The notes beneath the pieces are model-generated. The model made no database searches. It was not told the origin of the DNA and saw only the letters and a program-made list of their open reading frames with translations. Shown here one piece after another: positions 51,101 through 63,100 of a stretch of 64,000 nucleotides of DNA; within the stretch, counting starts at the first letter, position 1, and every line of letters begins with the position of its first letter. Origin of the DNA: Branchinecta lynchi (Eukaryota > Arthropoda > Branchiopoda > Anostraca > Branchinectidae); the NCBI GenBank assembly GCA_023053575.1, contig JAKZAP010000008.1, forward strand, positions 7,482,205 to 7,546,204, written 5' to 3'. A program made the position numbers and the translations under genes.

Positions 51101-54100
51101 GTCCTATTCTTAGCATAGCGACCTATAAGCATATTCCGGAAGAAAGCCCAGTAAATCTAAAAGCTCTTTCACGTAGTTCACCTGTAGGTAATACACACAT
51201 TCAGTCCTTTCGAAGGCACGAGTTATACTTTTACTCTCAACACTTTTATCTACTTAGCTACATACCGAAAATAATTTATTCTCATCGTGGGTCAGCAGAA
51301 AAAGATTGGGTCAATCGTCAAGCGAGTTTTTAGGACTGCCGGCCCTCGAAAGGAGATATCAATTACTGCTTTATTTTCCCTTTTTTCCATTTTTCAACTA
51401 CACAAATCTGTATCGCTGGTCCCATTTTTTTTTACACCACTACTTTGTGGTTACAATCCAGCTTGTTGCTCGCACCTTCTTCCGTTCCTGTTGTGAAACG
51501 ACTGAGGGCTGACCCTCTTGCGGCAAGGTAAGAATAAAAATTTCTCCTCACCTCTCCCATCGTGGGTCAGCAGAAAAGGATTGGGGCAACCCTCTAGCCT
51601 GCTCTTTCTTCGGTGTTGCCTCTCCCCTCCTAGTCGTAGCCCATATCTCTCTCCCAACCCTCAAAGGAGTAATAAGCTCTTTCCCGTGGTTCGCCAGTAG
51701 TAATAGACACCAATTTGCCCAAAGCATTCAGTCCTTCAAAAAACACCCGAAGGCACGAGTGATACGTTTACATTATTTTTTTATTTTTTTTCAACAATTT
51801 TAGAATTGTTGATCCTTGGAACAGCCTTACCGAAGATGCGGTTAATGCTGAATCGATCTATAGTTTCAAGTGCATTGTTAATGGGATTTTTAACAAAATT
51901 TCTTAGAGTTATTTGGAGGCGAAAGCCTTTTCTCTTGCTTTGTATATTTACTCTCAACATTCCTATCTACTTAGCTACATAAGAAACGTTGGCAAACGTG
52001 CATAGACGTGACGTCCTGATACCTTGTGCTTGCCGCAAACAGGGTAAACACTCATTAGGACAAACACATATCATTCAAACTCCCAACTTTCTGCGATAAG
52101 AATGGCCGAAGCAATTGAAGGACCCCTCGCATTATGATACTAATTCACCCTACTTCTGTAACTTTCCACCCATTCTTATTTCCGGGAACCTGCCTTTCAC
52201 AGGTTTCTTCTATCCCCTAATGATACTACATTGATGTTTAAGCTTGCCACGTTTGTCTCTTTCACGGTGTTTCAGCTCCAATGCTTTGTTTTCGAGAAGC
52301 TTATTGGTGAAAGACCGGCTATTCCCCGTAACCACATTACACTCCCAACTTTCTGCGATAAGAATGGCCGAAGCAATTGAAGGACCCCTCGCATTATGAT
52401 ACTAATTCACCCTACTTCTGTAACTTTCCACCCATTCTTATTTCCGGGAACCTGCCTTTCACAGGTTTCTTCTATCCCCTAATGATACTACATTGATGTT
52501 TAAGCTTGCCACGTTTGTCTCTTTCACGGTGTTTCAGCTCCAATGCTTTGTTTTCGAGAAGCTTATTGGTGAAAGTTCTCATTGAGAGTCCATACCGAGC
52601 GCACGGAGTTTATTTGATGTGCATTGGATAATTGTCAAAATAAAGTGGTTATAAGTGGCTCTCTGTGAGAACGCGGGGGCAGTGTGTTGAACTTTTCTAT
52701 AGGAAGAACCAGTGCCTGGACAGCCTAGCAAACTGTCCTAGGTTGAAGTTTGAAGTTTTTCCTGTTATACCACACTGTTTTACCCCGTTTCACCAAGGCT
52801 TTATCCACTCTCCCTCCCTGGTTTTAACCCACCGAATAACATGGTGATCAACGAAAAGAAATTTCGCCTAACATGTCCTGAGTGTCGTGGGCTGGTAAGC
52901 AGGAACAGCCCCGGTGGTTCCTTACAATGTTCTAAGTGCAGTCAAGTGCTGCACTCGAGATGTGTCGCCAAGGAACATACGCCAAAAGACTCGATGGAGT
53001 GGTTATGCCTCAACTGCGCATCTTTTGTCCAACCCAGGACACCCCAAGGTCAGTCAAAAACTCTCGTACCTACCCCCACGGCAAATAAAACTCTTGGAAA
53101 ACCCCCTATTTCCCGGCGTGTATCGACGCCTTGTAACAACGAGACACCTCCATCGCAGCGAAGCACCCCAACAACTACCCCAAAGCCGGTTACCGATCCT
53201 AAAGATTGCCGCAAATGCCCAATTCTCAGCCTTGAGATCGAAGGGTTGCAGTCAAGGCTCGATTCGTTGACCAGTTCGTCCGCCGAAATTACCCATCGTG
53301 TCAAGCAATACGAGTGTGAGCTGACAAGCCTCAACTCCCAAATCTCCCACCGTCAGACCCTCATAGACTCAATGGAAGCTGAATTGTCGGTTTTGCGAGA
53401 AAACCAGCTGTCAATGGGGAAACTTATTACCGTTTTGGAAAAAGACTCCAGATCGAGCACTGAGACTATTGCCTCCCTTAACCAACAATTCGAGCTCTAC
53501 AAACAGCAACATACCTCTACTGACGACATCCGGTCGGATCAAGAAAGTGAAATTTCCACTTTGACTCAAAAACTCCTGGACATAACGAGTCAAACAAGGG
53601 CAGAGGCGTCGCGCCTAAATGCAGCCATTAGTGACCGAGATCATAAAATTGTCTTACTCCAGCGCGAAAACCAGTTGATCTCAAAGTGCAAGAACATTTT
53701 AATCACGACTCCGGCAAATTCTCTCTCTAATGCAGTGACTGTGTTGACCAGCCCCCAGGGCCCACAACAAAACAATTCGCGTTCATTCCACCGCATTATA
53801 CAGAAAAGTGACGACGCTTCCAGTTCGAGTGCGGTCGATATTAGTAGCAATGCGAAGCTAACTGGCAAAATGAACGTAATATGCAAATTCTTCACCGCCG
53901 GTTCTTGTAAACATGGGAAAAAATGCCGGTTCCTACACATTTGCCCGCAGTATGTTTCCGGAAATTGTAAATATAAAAAGTGCCTATTTCACCATGTTGA
54001 CCTTTGTTCGAATTTAGTGTGTACCGAAAAATCATGTAAATTTGCGCATGCCCCTAGTCCTAGCTCGCCAGCAGCTTTTTTACAGAAATGCTCTGAACCA

Positions 54101-57100
54101 ATTTTTGAGGCTTCTCTTACTAGTGCCCGTCAGTTTTATAACCGAAACCAGCCTGCTAACACTTGCACTTCACAGTTTCGTATTTATCAGCGATCAAACG
54201 ACCATTTTTTAGTCCCTACATCATCAGCGACGGCAAGATGGAAAAATCAACCGACGACAATGCCCGCTTCTTTTATCTCCCCCCTCAGCCAAAACGCCAT
54301 AGCTTACTTCTCACGAGTACCCCCTCCTCCCCTTCTTCGTTCTTCCCCCCAAAATGCCAGTTTGTACAGGTCGTCAAAAAGCTGGAACAAAGCTCCAACG
54401 CGTTGACAGCTACGAGCAATGGCTACACCCCTCCCCGCCCTCATCAACGACCAGCAACCAGCACACCAAGTGACCCAGTGTTTCCCTTTCTCCAAAATAG
54501 ATTTAGTGTTTTAAGTTCCCTAAGCCATGAGCACACCCCCAGTCGGTATCCTTTTACTTCAGTAAATATCAATCCTGCTACTACCCAATTACGTAGTCTC
54601 TCTGTCCAAGACGGCGAGCCTGAACCTTGCCACAAGCCAACTGTTTCCCCTATCCCAGTATTACCGCCAAATAAAGTCACTGTGAAAAAATCTGTTGTTA
54701 AAGAGTTTAGTGATAAGCGGTACAGTTTCCCTAGCTTCCTCCTTACTAATGCAGAAAGTTTAAATTTTGAAAAATTAGTTGAATTGGAGTCTACTGTAAA
54801 AATAAACAGTGTTGAAATTGTAGCAGTTACTGAAGTCCAGGCTCAAAACCCAGATCTCCTTAAAATGAATGGTTTTCAACAGTTTATCAAACTTCGTCCG
54901 GCGGACCATCCCCTAGGTAAGAAAGGAGGTGGAGTAATGATTTTTGCAAGAGAATCTCTGTCCCCTGTCTCCCTTCTTGTGCCCGGCATTGATGTGTATG
55001 ATGAAATAATTTGGATTTCAACTAAACCCAAATGCCTCCCTCGCCCCTACACTAACATAATTATTTGTTCATTTTATTATTCTCCAGGACAGAGTGCTTG
55101 CTCTCGCCGAGAGTTCCAGGACAAGCTCCAAGCAAGGCTTGACTTTGTTACTACTAAATACCCGAATGCAGGAATTATTATGGCAGGCGATGCAAATGAA
55201 CTTCGCCTAAATTATATGTGTAAGGACCAAAAACTTGAGCAAATTGTAGATATCCCAACTACAAAAGGTGGAACTAGTTTAGATGTCATTTGCACTAATC
55301 TTAAACATTTTTACAAGTCCCCCACCCCGCTTCCTCCCCTTGGTGGAAGTTACCATTTTATTTTACACTTCATTCCTCTACAAAAATTTAAAACACACGT
55401 AACGGTTTCTGAATATTCTTACCGCCCAATAACAAATCAAGGTCTTCTAGACTTTGGTACTTGGATTTCTTCTGAGACTTGGGAAGATGTTACAGCTTGT
55501 GAGACCCTTGATGCTAAGGTTTCCCTGTTTCAATCAAAATTAATGAAACAATACACGTCTTTTTTCCCTGAAGTAACACAAAAGTTTTGCTCTTCCGATA
55601 AACCTTATATCACTGAAAAGATAAAATCACTCATTCAACAAAAATTAAAACTGTTTCGTCATGGAAAAAAAGATGCTGCAATTGCTTTGCGTAAAATAAT
55701 AAAGAAAGAAATCAGACGAGCTGCTTCCAATTATGGACGGACCAAATTAAATATTCTTAAAGAAAGTAAGCCCCGCCAATGGTTTAGAAAAGCTAAGGAG
55801 CTTGGTGGTCGTACGCACAAGAATCTTGATTTCCACTTGGACGAGCCACCTTTGCAGACGGCAAATGAGCTCAACAAGCACTTAGCCACAATAGTCCAAA
55901 CTTTCCCCCCATTTTCAAATAGCCATAAAATCCCAAGTACACCAGTAGAAAATATCCCATTAATTACAGTTAACGAAATTATTAGTAAAATAAAGAAGCT
56001 TAAAAAAACAAGCATTTGCCCCATTGATATCCCAACAGCTCTAATCAAAGCTTTCCCAGACAAATTATCTGTTCCGCTGTTAAGTATTTTTAATGAAATT
56101 AGTATATCGGGAAATTATCCGGCTTGTTGGAAGTTAGGGTATATTACCCCGATTGAGAAAAAGGGAGGCCCAAATGACTTCACCGGAGTACGACCAATTA
56201 CACTGACCCCGACATTTTCAAAGATGTATGAAAGTTTTCTTGCCGATTGGTTGAAGGCAGAAATCCTGGAACTGATTGACCTTAAACAGTTCGGGAACCT
56301 GAAGGAAACGTCTACCTCTCATTACCTTGTGAGTTTACTTGATTTAATTTATAAAAACCTCGAAAACCCTGATACATGGTTAAATCTTCTGTTAATTGAT
56401 CTCCAGAAAGCTTTTGATCTTATTGATCATAATACTCTTGTTGAAAAGTTGCTTTCAGAGTTTAAAGTTAGTCATTTTTTGATAAAAATTTTAGTTTCCT
56501 TTTTGACAAATCGATCACAAATTGTCAAATATAATAATGTTTTTTCTGAACCACTCCCTATTTTGTGTGGTGTTCCCCAAGGTACTTTACTAGGTCCGAT
56601 TTTATTTTTGATTATGATCAATAGTCTTATATCCGAGTACCCTGACCGATGGAAATATGTTGACGACCTTTCAGCTCTTGAGATTTGCCGGCGAAATATC
56701 AAGAGCTCAGCAATGACCATTCTGGATGACATCACCCAGGAAGCTGCTCTGTCGCAAATGAAAGTAAACTCCAAGAAATCTTCAATTATGACAATTAACT
56801 TTTTAAAATCTACCCCAGCCTTTCTTGACCCCATTCCCCCAGAAATCTCCGTTAAAAAAATTAAACTACTCGGAGTTACTTTAACCAATGATCTAAAATG
56901 GGATGCCCACATCAAAATTATTTTAAAACAAGCCTCCCCCTGTATTGCCGTTTTGAAACTACTTATAAAATTTTCTTGCCCTCCTAAAGACCTCCTTCAA
57001 ATTTACATTAGTTTTATCAGACCTATTCTTGAATACGCTTGTCCTGTCTGGCACTTCGGGCTCTCTTCAGAACACACATACCGTATCGAGAACATTCAAA

Positions 57101-60100
57101 AAAGGGCCCTCATGATTATTAACGGGGAGGGTAAAGTGCCCTACAGTTACCTACTAAAAAGGTTCAGACTCGCTACCCTGGAAGAGAGACGAACTCGCCT
57201 TAGCATCGATTTCGGTATCAAAACCCTATCTGTTCCCCGATTACGTTATATTCTCCCACCCCCCTATTCTCCTGTACGTACTAGACCCCAGCGAGAGAAA
57301 TCCCAGAAAATCCCCAAACTAGCCCCTGTGGCCCCTCTTCACGAAAGATATAGAAGGAGTTTTGTTCCAGCATTTGTTGAGTTGTACAATAACCGATAAG
57401 TTAGTCCTTTTTAGTGTTTTTTTACCTTCGTGACAAAGTGTTATGTGATTCCTCATTTTGTATGACGAAAAGGTCAAATTCGGCGGTAACGCTGTGACAG
57501 ATACTTTTGAAAAATAAAATTCTATTCTATTCTATACACTGATTTTTAAGCTCGTCTTTCTAAACAACGTATCAAGCTCCGTTGTTCTGTTTTCGAGAAG
57601 CCTTTTGGTCACAGGACTGGCTATGTAAATTTTGCTGCGTTTGTGGGGTTGAAAACAGCCGAATGCCTGTGTAATTTGATGTAGGCAGAGATGAGCTACT
57701 ACACTGTCAGCAGGTAGACAACATATTGTTTTGGTTGAGACACTTTTTCGTAACAAAAACGTCTCGTTTTGCTTATAACTCCGGTATTTTCTGTCAGATT
57801 CCGTTCAAATTTAGGGTGCAAGTATAGAATCATGTATCTATTAACGCTGTCATCTCTCGACATGATAATTCAGACTTTCTTTTTGCGACTTTCTGTGATG
57901 TTTTTTTTACAAAAGTGTCTCAGTTTTATTTTCATTTTTTTTTTTTTAGCTTTTTTCAAGTTCTTGATTAACTGAATGTTTAAAACCTTTAGACAGGGAG
58001 ATTTTCGGCTATTTTGTTCGGATAGTGGACTCCGGTCAAGATCTTGATCTCCTGGCTACAACACTTTTTGTAACAGTAACGATTTTCTGAGACGTTTTCC
58101 CTTCAAAACAACACCTTTTTTTAATGTAACGTTTTTATGAGACGTTTTCTCTTTGGGAACAACACTTTTTTATAATTGGAACATTATTTTCAAAAAGAGA
58201 GTGTGACACTTTTCAAACAAGACCAAAGGTTTCGATGGGATCCCAAAAATTCAATATCTGATCCAGACAACTGGGTCTTGTCTTGGCCAGATCCAGTCTT
58301 CGCCAGACTCCTTGAACATTTTTACAATTAAAACTCAGAAACAGCTTAAGGCTAAATAGCTAATCACCTGAGAAAACCAAGTTCAGATTTGGATTCAGCA
58401 TGTGTGTTTACCCCTATAAGTCATATCTGTGTTGACGAAAACTTCCTGCCACTTCTGCCAATTTCCCGGTTCCGGCCGAACTCCAGAACTACTTGTCCGG
58501 CGAAAAAAGAAAGCTCAAAGACGAAATCAGGGTATCTTCTTTCCCCAGTAATGAACATCTAATCAACTTCAAATAGAAATTTAGCTTATAACAAATTTTC
58601 CAATTCCAGCCGGATTCCGGTCGAACTATATGTCCGGGTAAAATACGATTGTCATACAGGGACTCGGCATCTCTTCTTACCCCTATATCGCTTATCTAAT
58701 CAACTAAAAAAAAACTTTGACTTCCAACAGTTTTCCGGTTTTGGCCGGATTCCGGACGAACTACAGGTCCGAGTAGAAACTTGTTTTCACATAAGTGTTC
58801 AGCATGTCTTCTTGCCTTAAATCGAACATCTAATCAACTCCAAATAAAACTTTTAATTTTGACAAACTTTCCGGTTTGGGCCGGATTCCGGTCGAAATAC
58901 TTGTCCGTCGAGAAAATAGTTTTCACCATCGTCTTCAGCATGTCTTCCTACCTCTAAATCGAACATTTAATCAACTTCAAATAAAACTTTTACTTTCAAC
59001 AAACTTTCCGGTTTGGGCCGGATTCCCGGCGAAATACTTGTCCGTCGAGAAAATAGTTTTCACCATCGTCTTCAGCATGTCTTCCTACCCCTAAATCGAA
59101 CATCTAATCAATTTCAAATAAAACTTTTACTTTCAACAAACTTTCCGGTTTGGGCCGGATTCCGGGCGAAATACTTGTCCGTCGAGAAAATAATTTTCAC
59201 CATCGTCTTCAGCATGTCTTCCTAGCCCTAAATCGAACATCTAATCAACTTCAAATAAAACTTTTACTTTCAACAAACTTTCCGGTCTGGGCCGGATTCC
59301 GGGCGAACTACTTGTCCGATGACAAAATAGTTTTCACCATCGTGTTCAGCATGTCTTCTTACCCCATAATCGACTATCACATTAGCTGTTTCAAAATATT
59401 TTGTTTGTCCCTTAATTTGAATCCCCTCCCCCACCCCTAAATGTAGAGCTACATAGCTCATCTACGAACTTGAGTGGTCCGACGACCCAACGAACCCTCA
59501 CACCAAGTTTCATCAAAATATCTCATTCCCTTCGAGAGTTATCGTGCTTACAGACGGACGGACAGACGGACAACTTTTGCGATGTCATAGGTATCCCTCC
59601 ACTTACGTTTTGGGATCCCAAAAAGCTATAGTCAGAGATGAGAACTGGTCAATTATCTCAAACATCTTAGCAGAAACAGTACATGGTGCGTGGAGTCCTT
59701 TAAGGTACATAGTGCGAGAAGTCCATGAAGGTAGTAAGTCGGATTAGTATTCTGCCCTACCTTACTCTGAAGGACGCTAATTACGTGGTCTTTTTCTTCG
59801 AGGTCAGCTCGGAGATTCTCTTCCAAATGAGCTTTGGCTTTCTGCTCCAGCTGACATTGCTCCTTCAAGTCCGAAATCCTCTTAAGAGCTTTGTCTTGTG
59901 TCTCCGTCAGAACATTCTGGAAAAAGGAAGGAAGTAGGGGTCATCTCGACTGTGACTCCAGCGAATTTTCTCTGAGGAATATCCTGGAACTCATGGAAAA
60001 CAATTTGTGTTTTACTTTAAGCGAATGGGTTGGGTGGATCCGGGATTCATCGTCAACTCTTTCTAATATGTCCATAGTCTAGTGAATTGTGTTTTAGGTT

Positions 60101-63100
60101 TACACCGTCAGAAGTATTCCGAAATGACACTTATTTTTAATAAAACTCTATAACTGTAAAAAGTGTCTCCTATAGTTGGGATTAAAGTTAACTGCAGTAT
60201 TTGCTACTGGGATTAATCTTATCTCTACTAAGAAATTATCTTTTTAGAGACAAGATTAATCCCAGTAGCAGATACTGCAAGATTTTTATTCCGTGTCTTT
60301 CTCATTCAATCCAGTTCAACTTTAGGGAAAGTCAAGACGAGCAGCAGAAAAATTATGAAAATACCAGAAGAACAAGAAACGATCCACACAGTTTCGAACT
60401 AGCAAATAGGCTAAGCACGTGTCCGTGTCCTCATGCTTTTTAGGGGCTTCACAACAAATAGGTGAAAATTGTTGTTCGCGAATAGAACCTACAGGTAATC
60501 TAAACGCGGCGTCTGCGTAATGTTGACTGATTTATTACGATCGATAAAAGCGTAATATACTGGCTGCCATGTATTTTCATGAGGGCTAACTCGACCCAAC
60601 TGTTCTGGTGATATAGAAGGGCTATAAACTAGCAGGGAAACTTATTAGAGTCGCGGAAGCTTTAAAGCCCGATGACGGGCTTGGCAAGCGTCTTATAGTT
60701 ATTTGCTAGAACCATAGCATCATAGAATCATAGCTCAAATCCCTTTCTAAGTTTAACTCTTGCGACCTGTTTCACATTGTCCTAGTCGGAGATGTACGAG
60801 TGGGTTGTTTATATCAATCTGATCCAGAGTCGAGATACTAAACGGTTAAATACTTTGACAGATAGACCATGCGCAAGACGCAAAGACGCGTGTACATAAG
60901 CAATGTTTTAACCGATAAATGAGCATCTATTTTTTCGTCTCAAGGATGATCCAGATTGCCACCAGAAGTAGCCTCACGTACGTAGATTGGTAGATTGTTT
61001 ATCAGCCTACATCTGTGGAGCTTCCGCGGAAATGGGATGGAAGCTCCTATGTTAAGGGCGACAATCCTGAGTCTCTTCCAGCCGAGCCTCCGGAATGCAC
61101 CTACAATCATTCCACCCGAGACTAGTGCTATTCGAATATGCTAAGTTCTTGTTTGGTTTCCACTCTGATGTCGGAATAGTCGCGTCACAAGTAAACATGG
61201 GACATAAAAGACCCAAACAAAGCTGTTTTAAAGCACCATGCTCGATTCCTCGGATTTCCTGACCCTCTAAACAGCCTCCATCCAGCTATCAAGTAAACGT
61301 TTAAGAAATAGTTCTCATATTTGTTTAAAGGACACCTGAACAATGAAACCATACTTGAAAACACCATGGAGAATGCATTTACAGACATGACCACGGAGAG
61401 CATTCTTCTCCTGAGCGTGACGTTTTCAAAATAGGGATGTTCGTTTCTGGAAGTTTGCACATGCGGACTCCAAGACAAAAAGCGCAATTCATTCAAATCT
61501 TGTACAGCGCTGGCCGGTTCGTATTGGAATTTTTTCTGGATATATTAACTGGTTAGAAAATATTCGAGAAGAAGGGTTGATGGAGACATTTGTTCATTTC
61601 TAAAATTGTTCGGTACTGAAATAAGGACAGATGCAAAATGGATCAAAAATCATGGCTTGGAAACACTATTTCGTATTTGGATTGGGTTTTCTGCTGGCAA
61701 TGTTAATGGAAGTCATACAGATAGGGATGATACTTGGTACTCTTCATTCAGGTGTCCTTTAAGTTATGCTCATCAAAGCTAAATAAGTAGATTGTGTTTT
61801 TCTCTTTTTTTTTATAAACTCAATCACTAACGTTTTATGTAAAGATGAGATATAGAGCGTGTTCCACCCTACCTACCGTGGTTACTACGCATGACGTCAC
61901 GAATTCTGGCTTTTTTTGCGTCAAGCCTGGAACATATTTTTCTATTTTCACCAAAATGTCGTACCATGAGCTAATCCGGTCATCACATCACAGAGATTCG
62001 TAGTTACCACGCTTACTACGCTCCCGAGCGTGGTAAGGAAATAGTTAGTATTAGTTACTATTTCAAGAAGGTTGGAACGGTCAGCGTAGTAACTTCTCAC
62101 GAGGTTGGAAGGAAAATAGCAGCTAGCTAACAGAGGCGTTATTAGCCAAAATGTTAGGGGGAGGGGGCAAGGCCTTTCAACTGTTTTGCCCCCCCCCCCC
62201 CTGTGACGCCCCTGGTAGCTAATAGTTACTATTGCAAGAAGGCCGGACCACGCTCATAAGCATGTTCGTTCATTCAAGAGCCAGTGATACTTCCAGTAGG
62301 TTACACTGTCAGAAGTTTCATAACTGACATCAATTCTGATATCATGACGACCAACAAAAAAGTCATCAGATGCCTTTTTGGCAATTTTTCGGCTCTTCCT
62401 GGCAATGCTTGTTATGCATAACGTTGGTCGCGACAACTGCAGATTACATCCCAAGTGTCGTCAGTTGAAGCCGCGCATCCTTGTGTTATCTGTTTTGAAA
62501 CTTCTGACACTGTAGTCGGTAGAAGACACCGAACAAGAATTATTCCTCTGATGAAAAAAAATGTAAAATGGCAGGAAAACGAGATACTTACTTTCAACTT
62601 TTCTCTTTCTTTCTCCAAGTCCTTATGATAACCGGACAGATCCTGATAACGTCCCTTATATTTGTGATACCGGGCTTTGGCTCTCTGTAATGCATGGACT
62701 AACTGTTCCTTGCTGACGGAACTGTAAGTCCCAGTACTCTCGGACATTTCGCTGACCACAGACTCCATGTCGGACTGTTGAGAGAGTCGAGGATTAGTTA
62801 TCTTCCTACAGTCATCTTGCTTAACATTAAATACGTAACTACACCCGACAGCTTGCAGGTGTACTGGCTTTAATTTGAAAACTAATATAATATACTGAAG
62901 AGAAAGTACTCTCGGACATTCTGCAGACGACAGTCTCAACGCCGTAATGTTGCGATAGGTGATAATTAATTACTTTCCAACTTACGTATCTCTTAAAGTT
63001 TAACTGAAACGCCAGCTTATGTTTGTTTCATTTAGTTATAGACTGAATTATTTGGATTATGCTAACGGATTTTTTGAAGTTCCACTATCTGCTGTAGTAG

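Larger units (their letters stand above)
52578..57536 (+). mobile_element. CR1-like LINE with two open ORFs, possibly full length (about 5 kb)
   Basis: 5' UTR from about 52,578, ORF1 52,841-54,406, ORF2 to 57,399, and a short 3' UTR ending GAAAAATAAAATTC plus ATTCT repeats at 57,512-57,535. A short-repeat 3' end rather than poly(A), APE endonuclease and a PHD-type ORF1 all fit the CR1 group. Both ORFs are intact, so the copy may be young. It is antisense to the golgin gene in a 9.9-kb intron. Confidence 0.85.

Noticed and set aside
54304..56915. Minus-strand frames across the LINE ORFs
   Set aside because: Antisense shadows of ORF2; no domain or codon pattern of their own.
61185..61496. Minus-strand frame MNELRFLSWSPHVQTSRNEH, also seen on the plus strand at 50,266-50,463
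   Set aside because: Both lie inside the two copies of the TTAA-flanked MITE; they match because the MITE matches, with different ends and no transposase motifs.
62412..62939. 175-codon frame extending exon 3 upstream with its own Met at 62,939
   Set aside because: The upstream part is not golgin-like; a good acceptor (CTCTCAACAG) at 62,775 and phase-matched joining to exon 2 explain the exon better.
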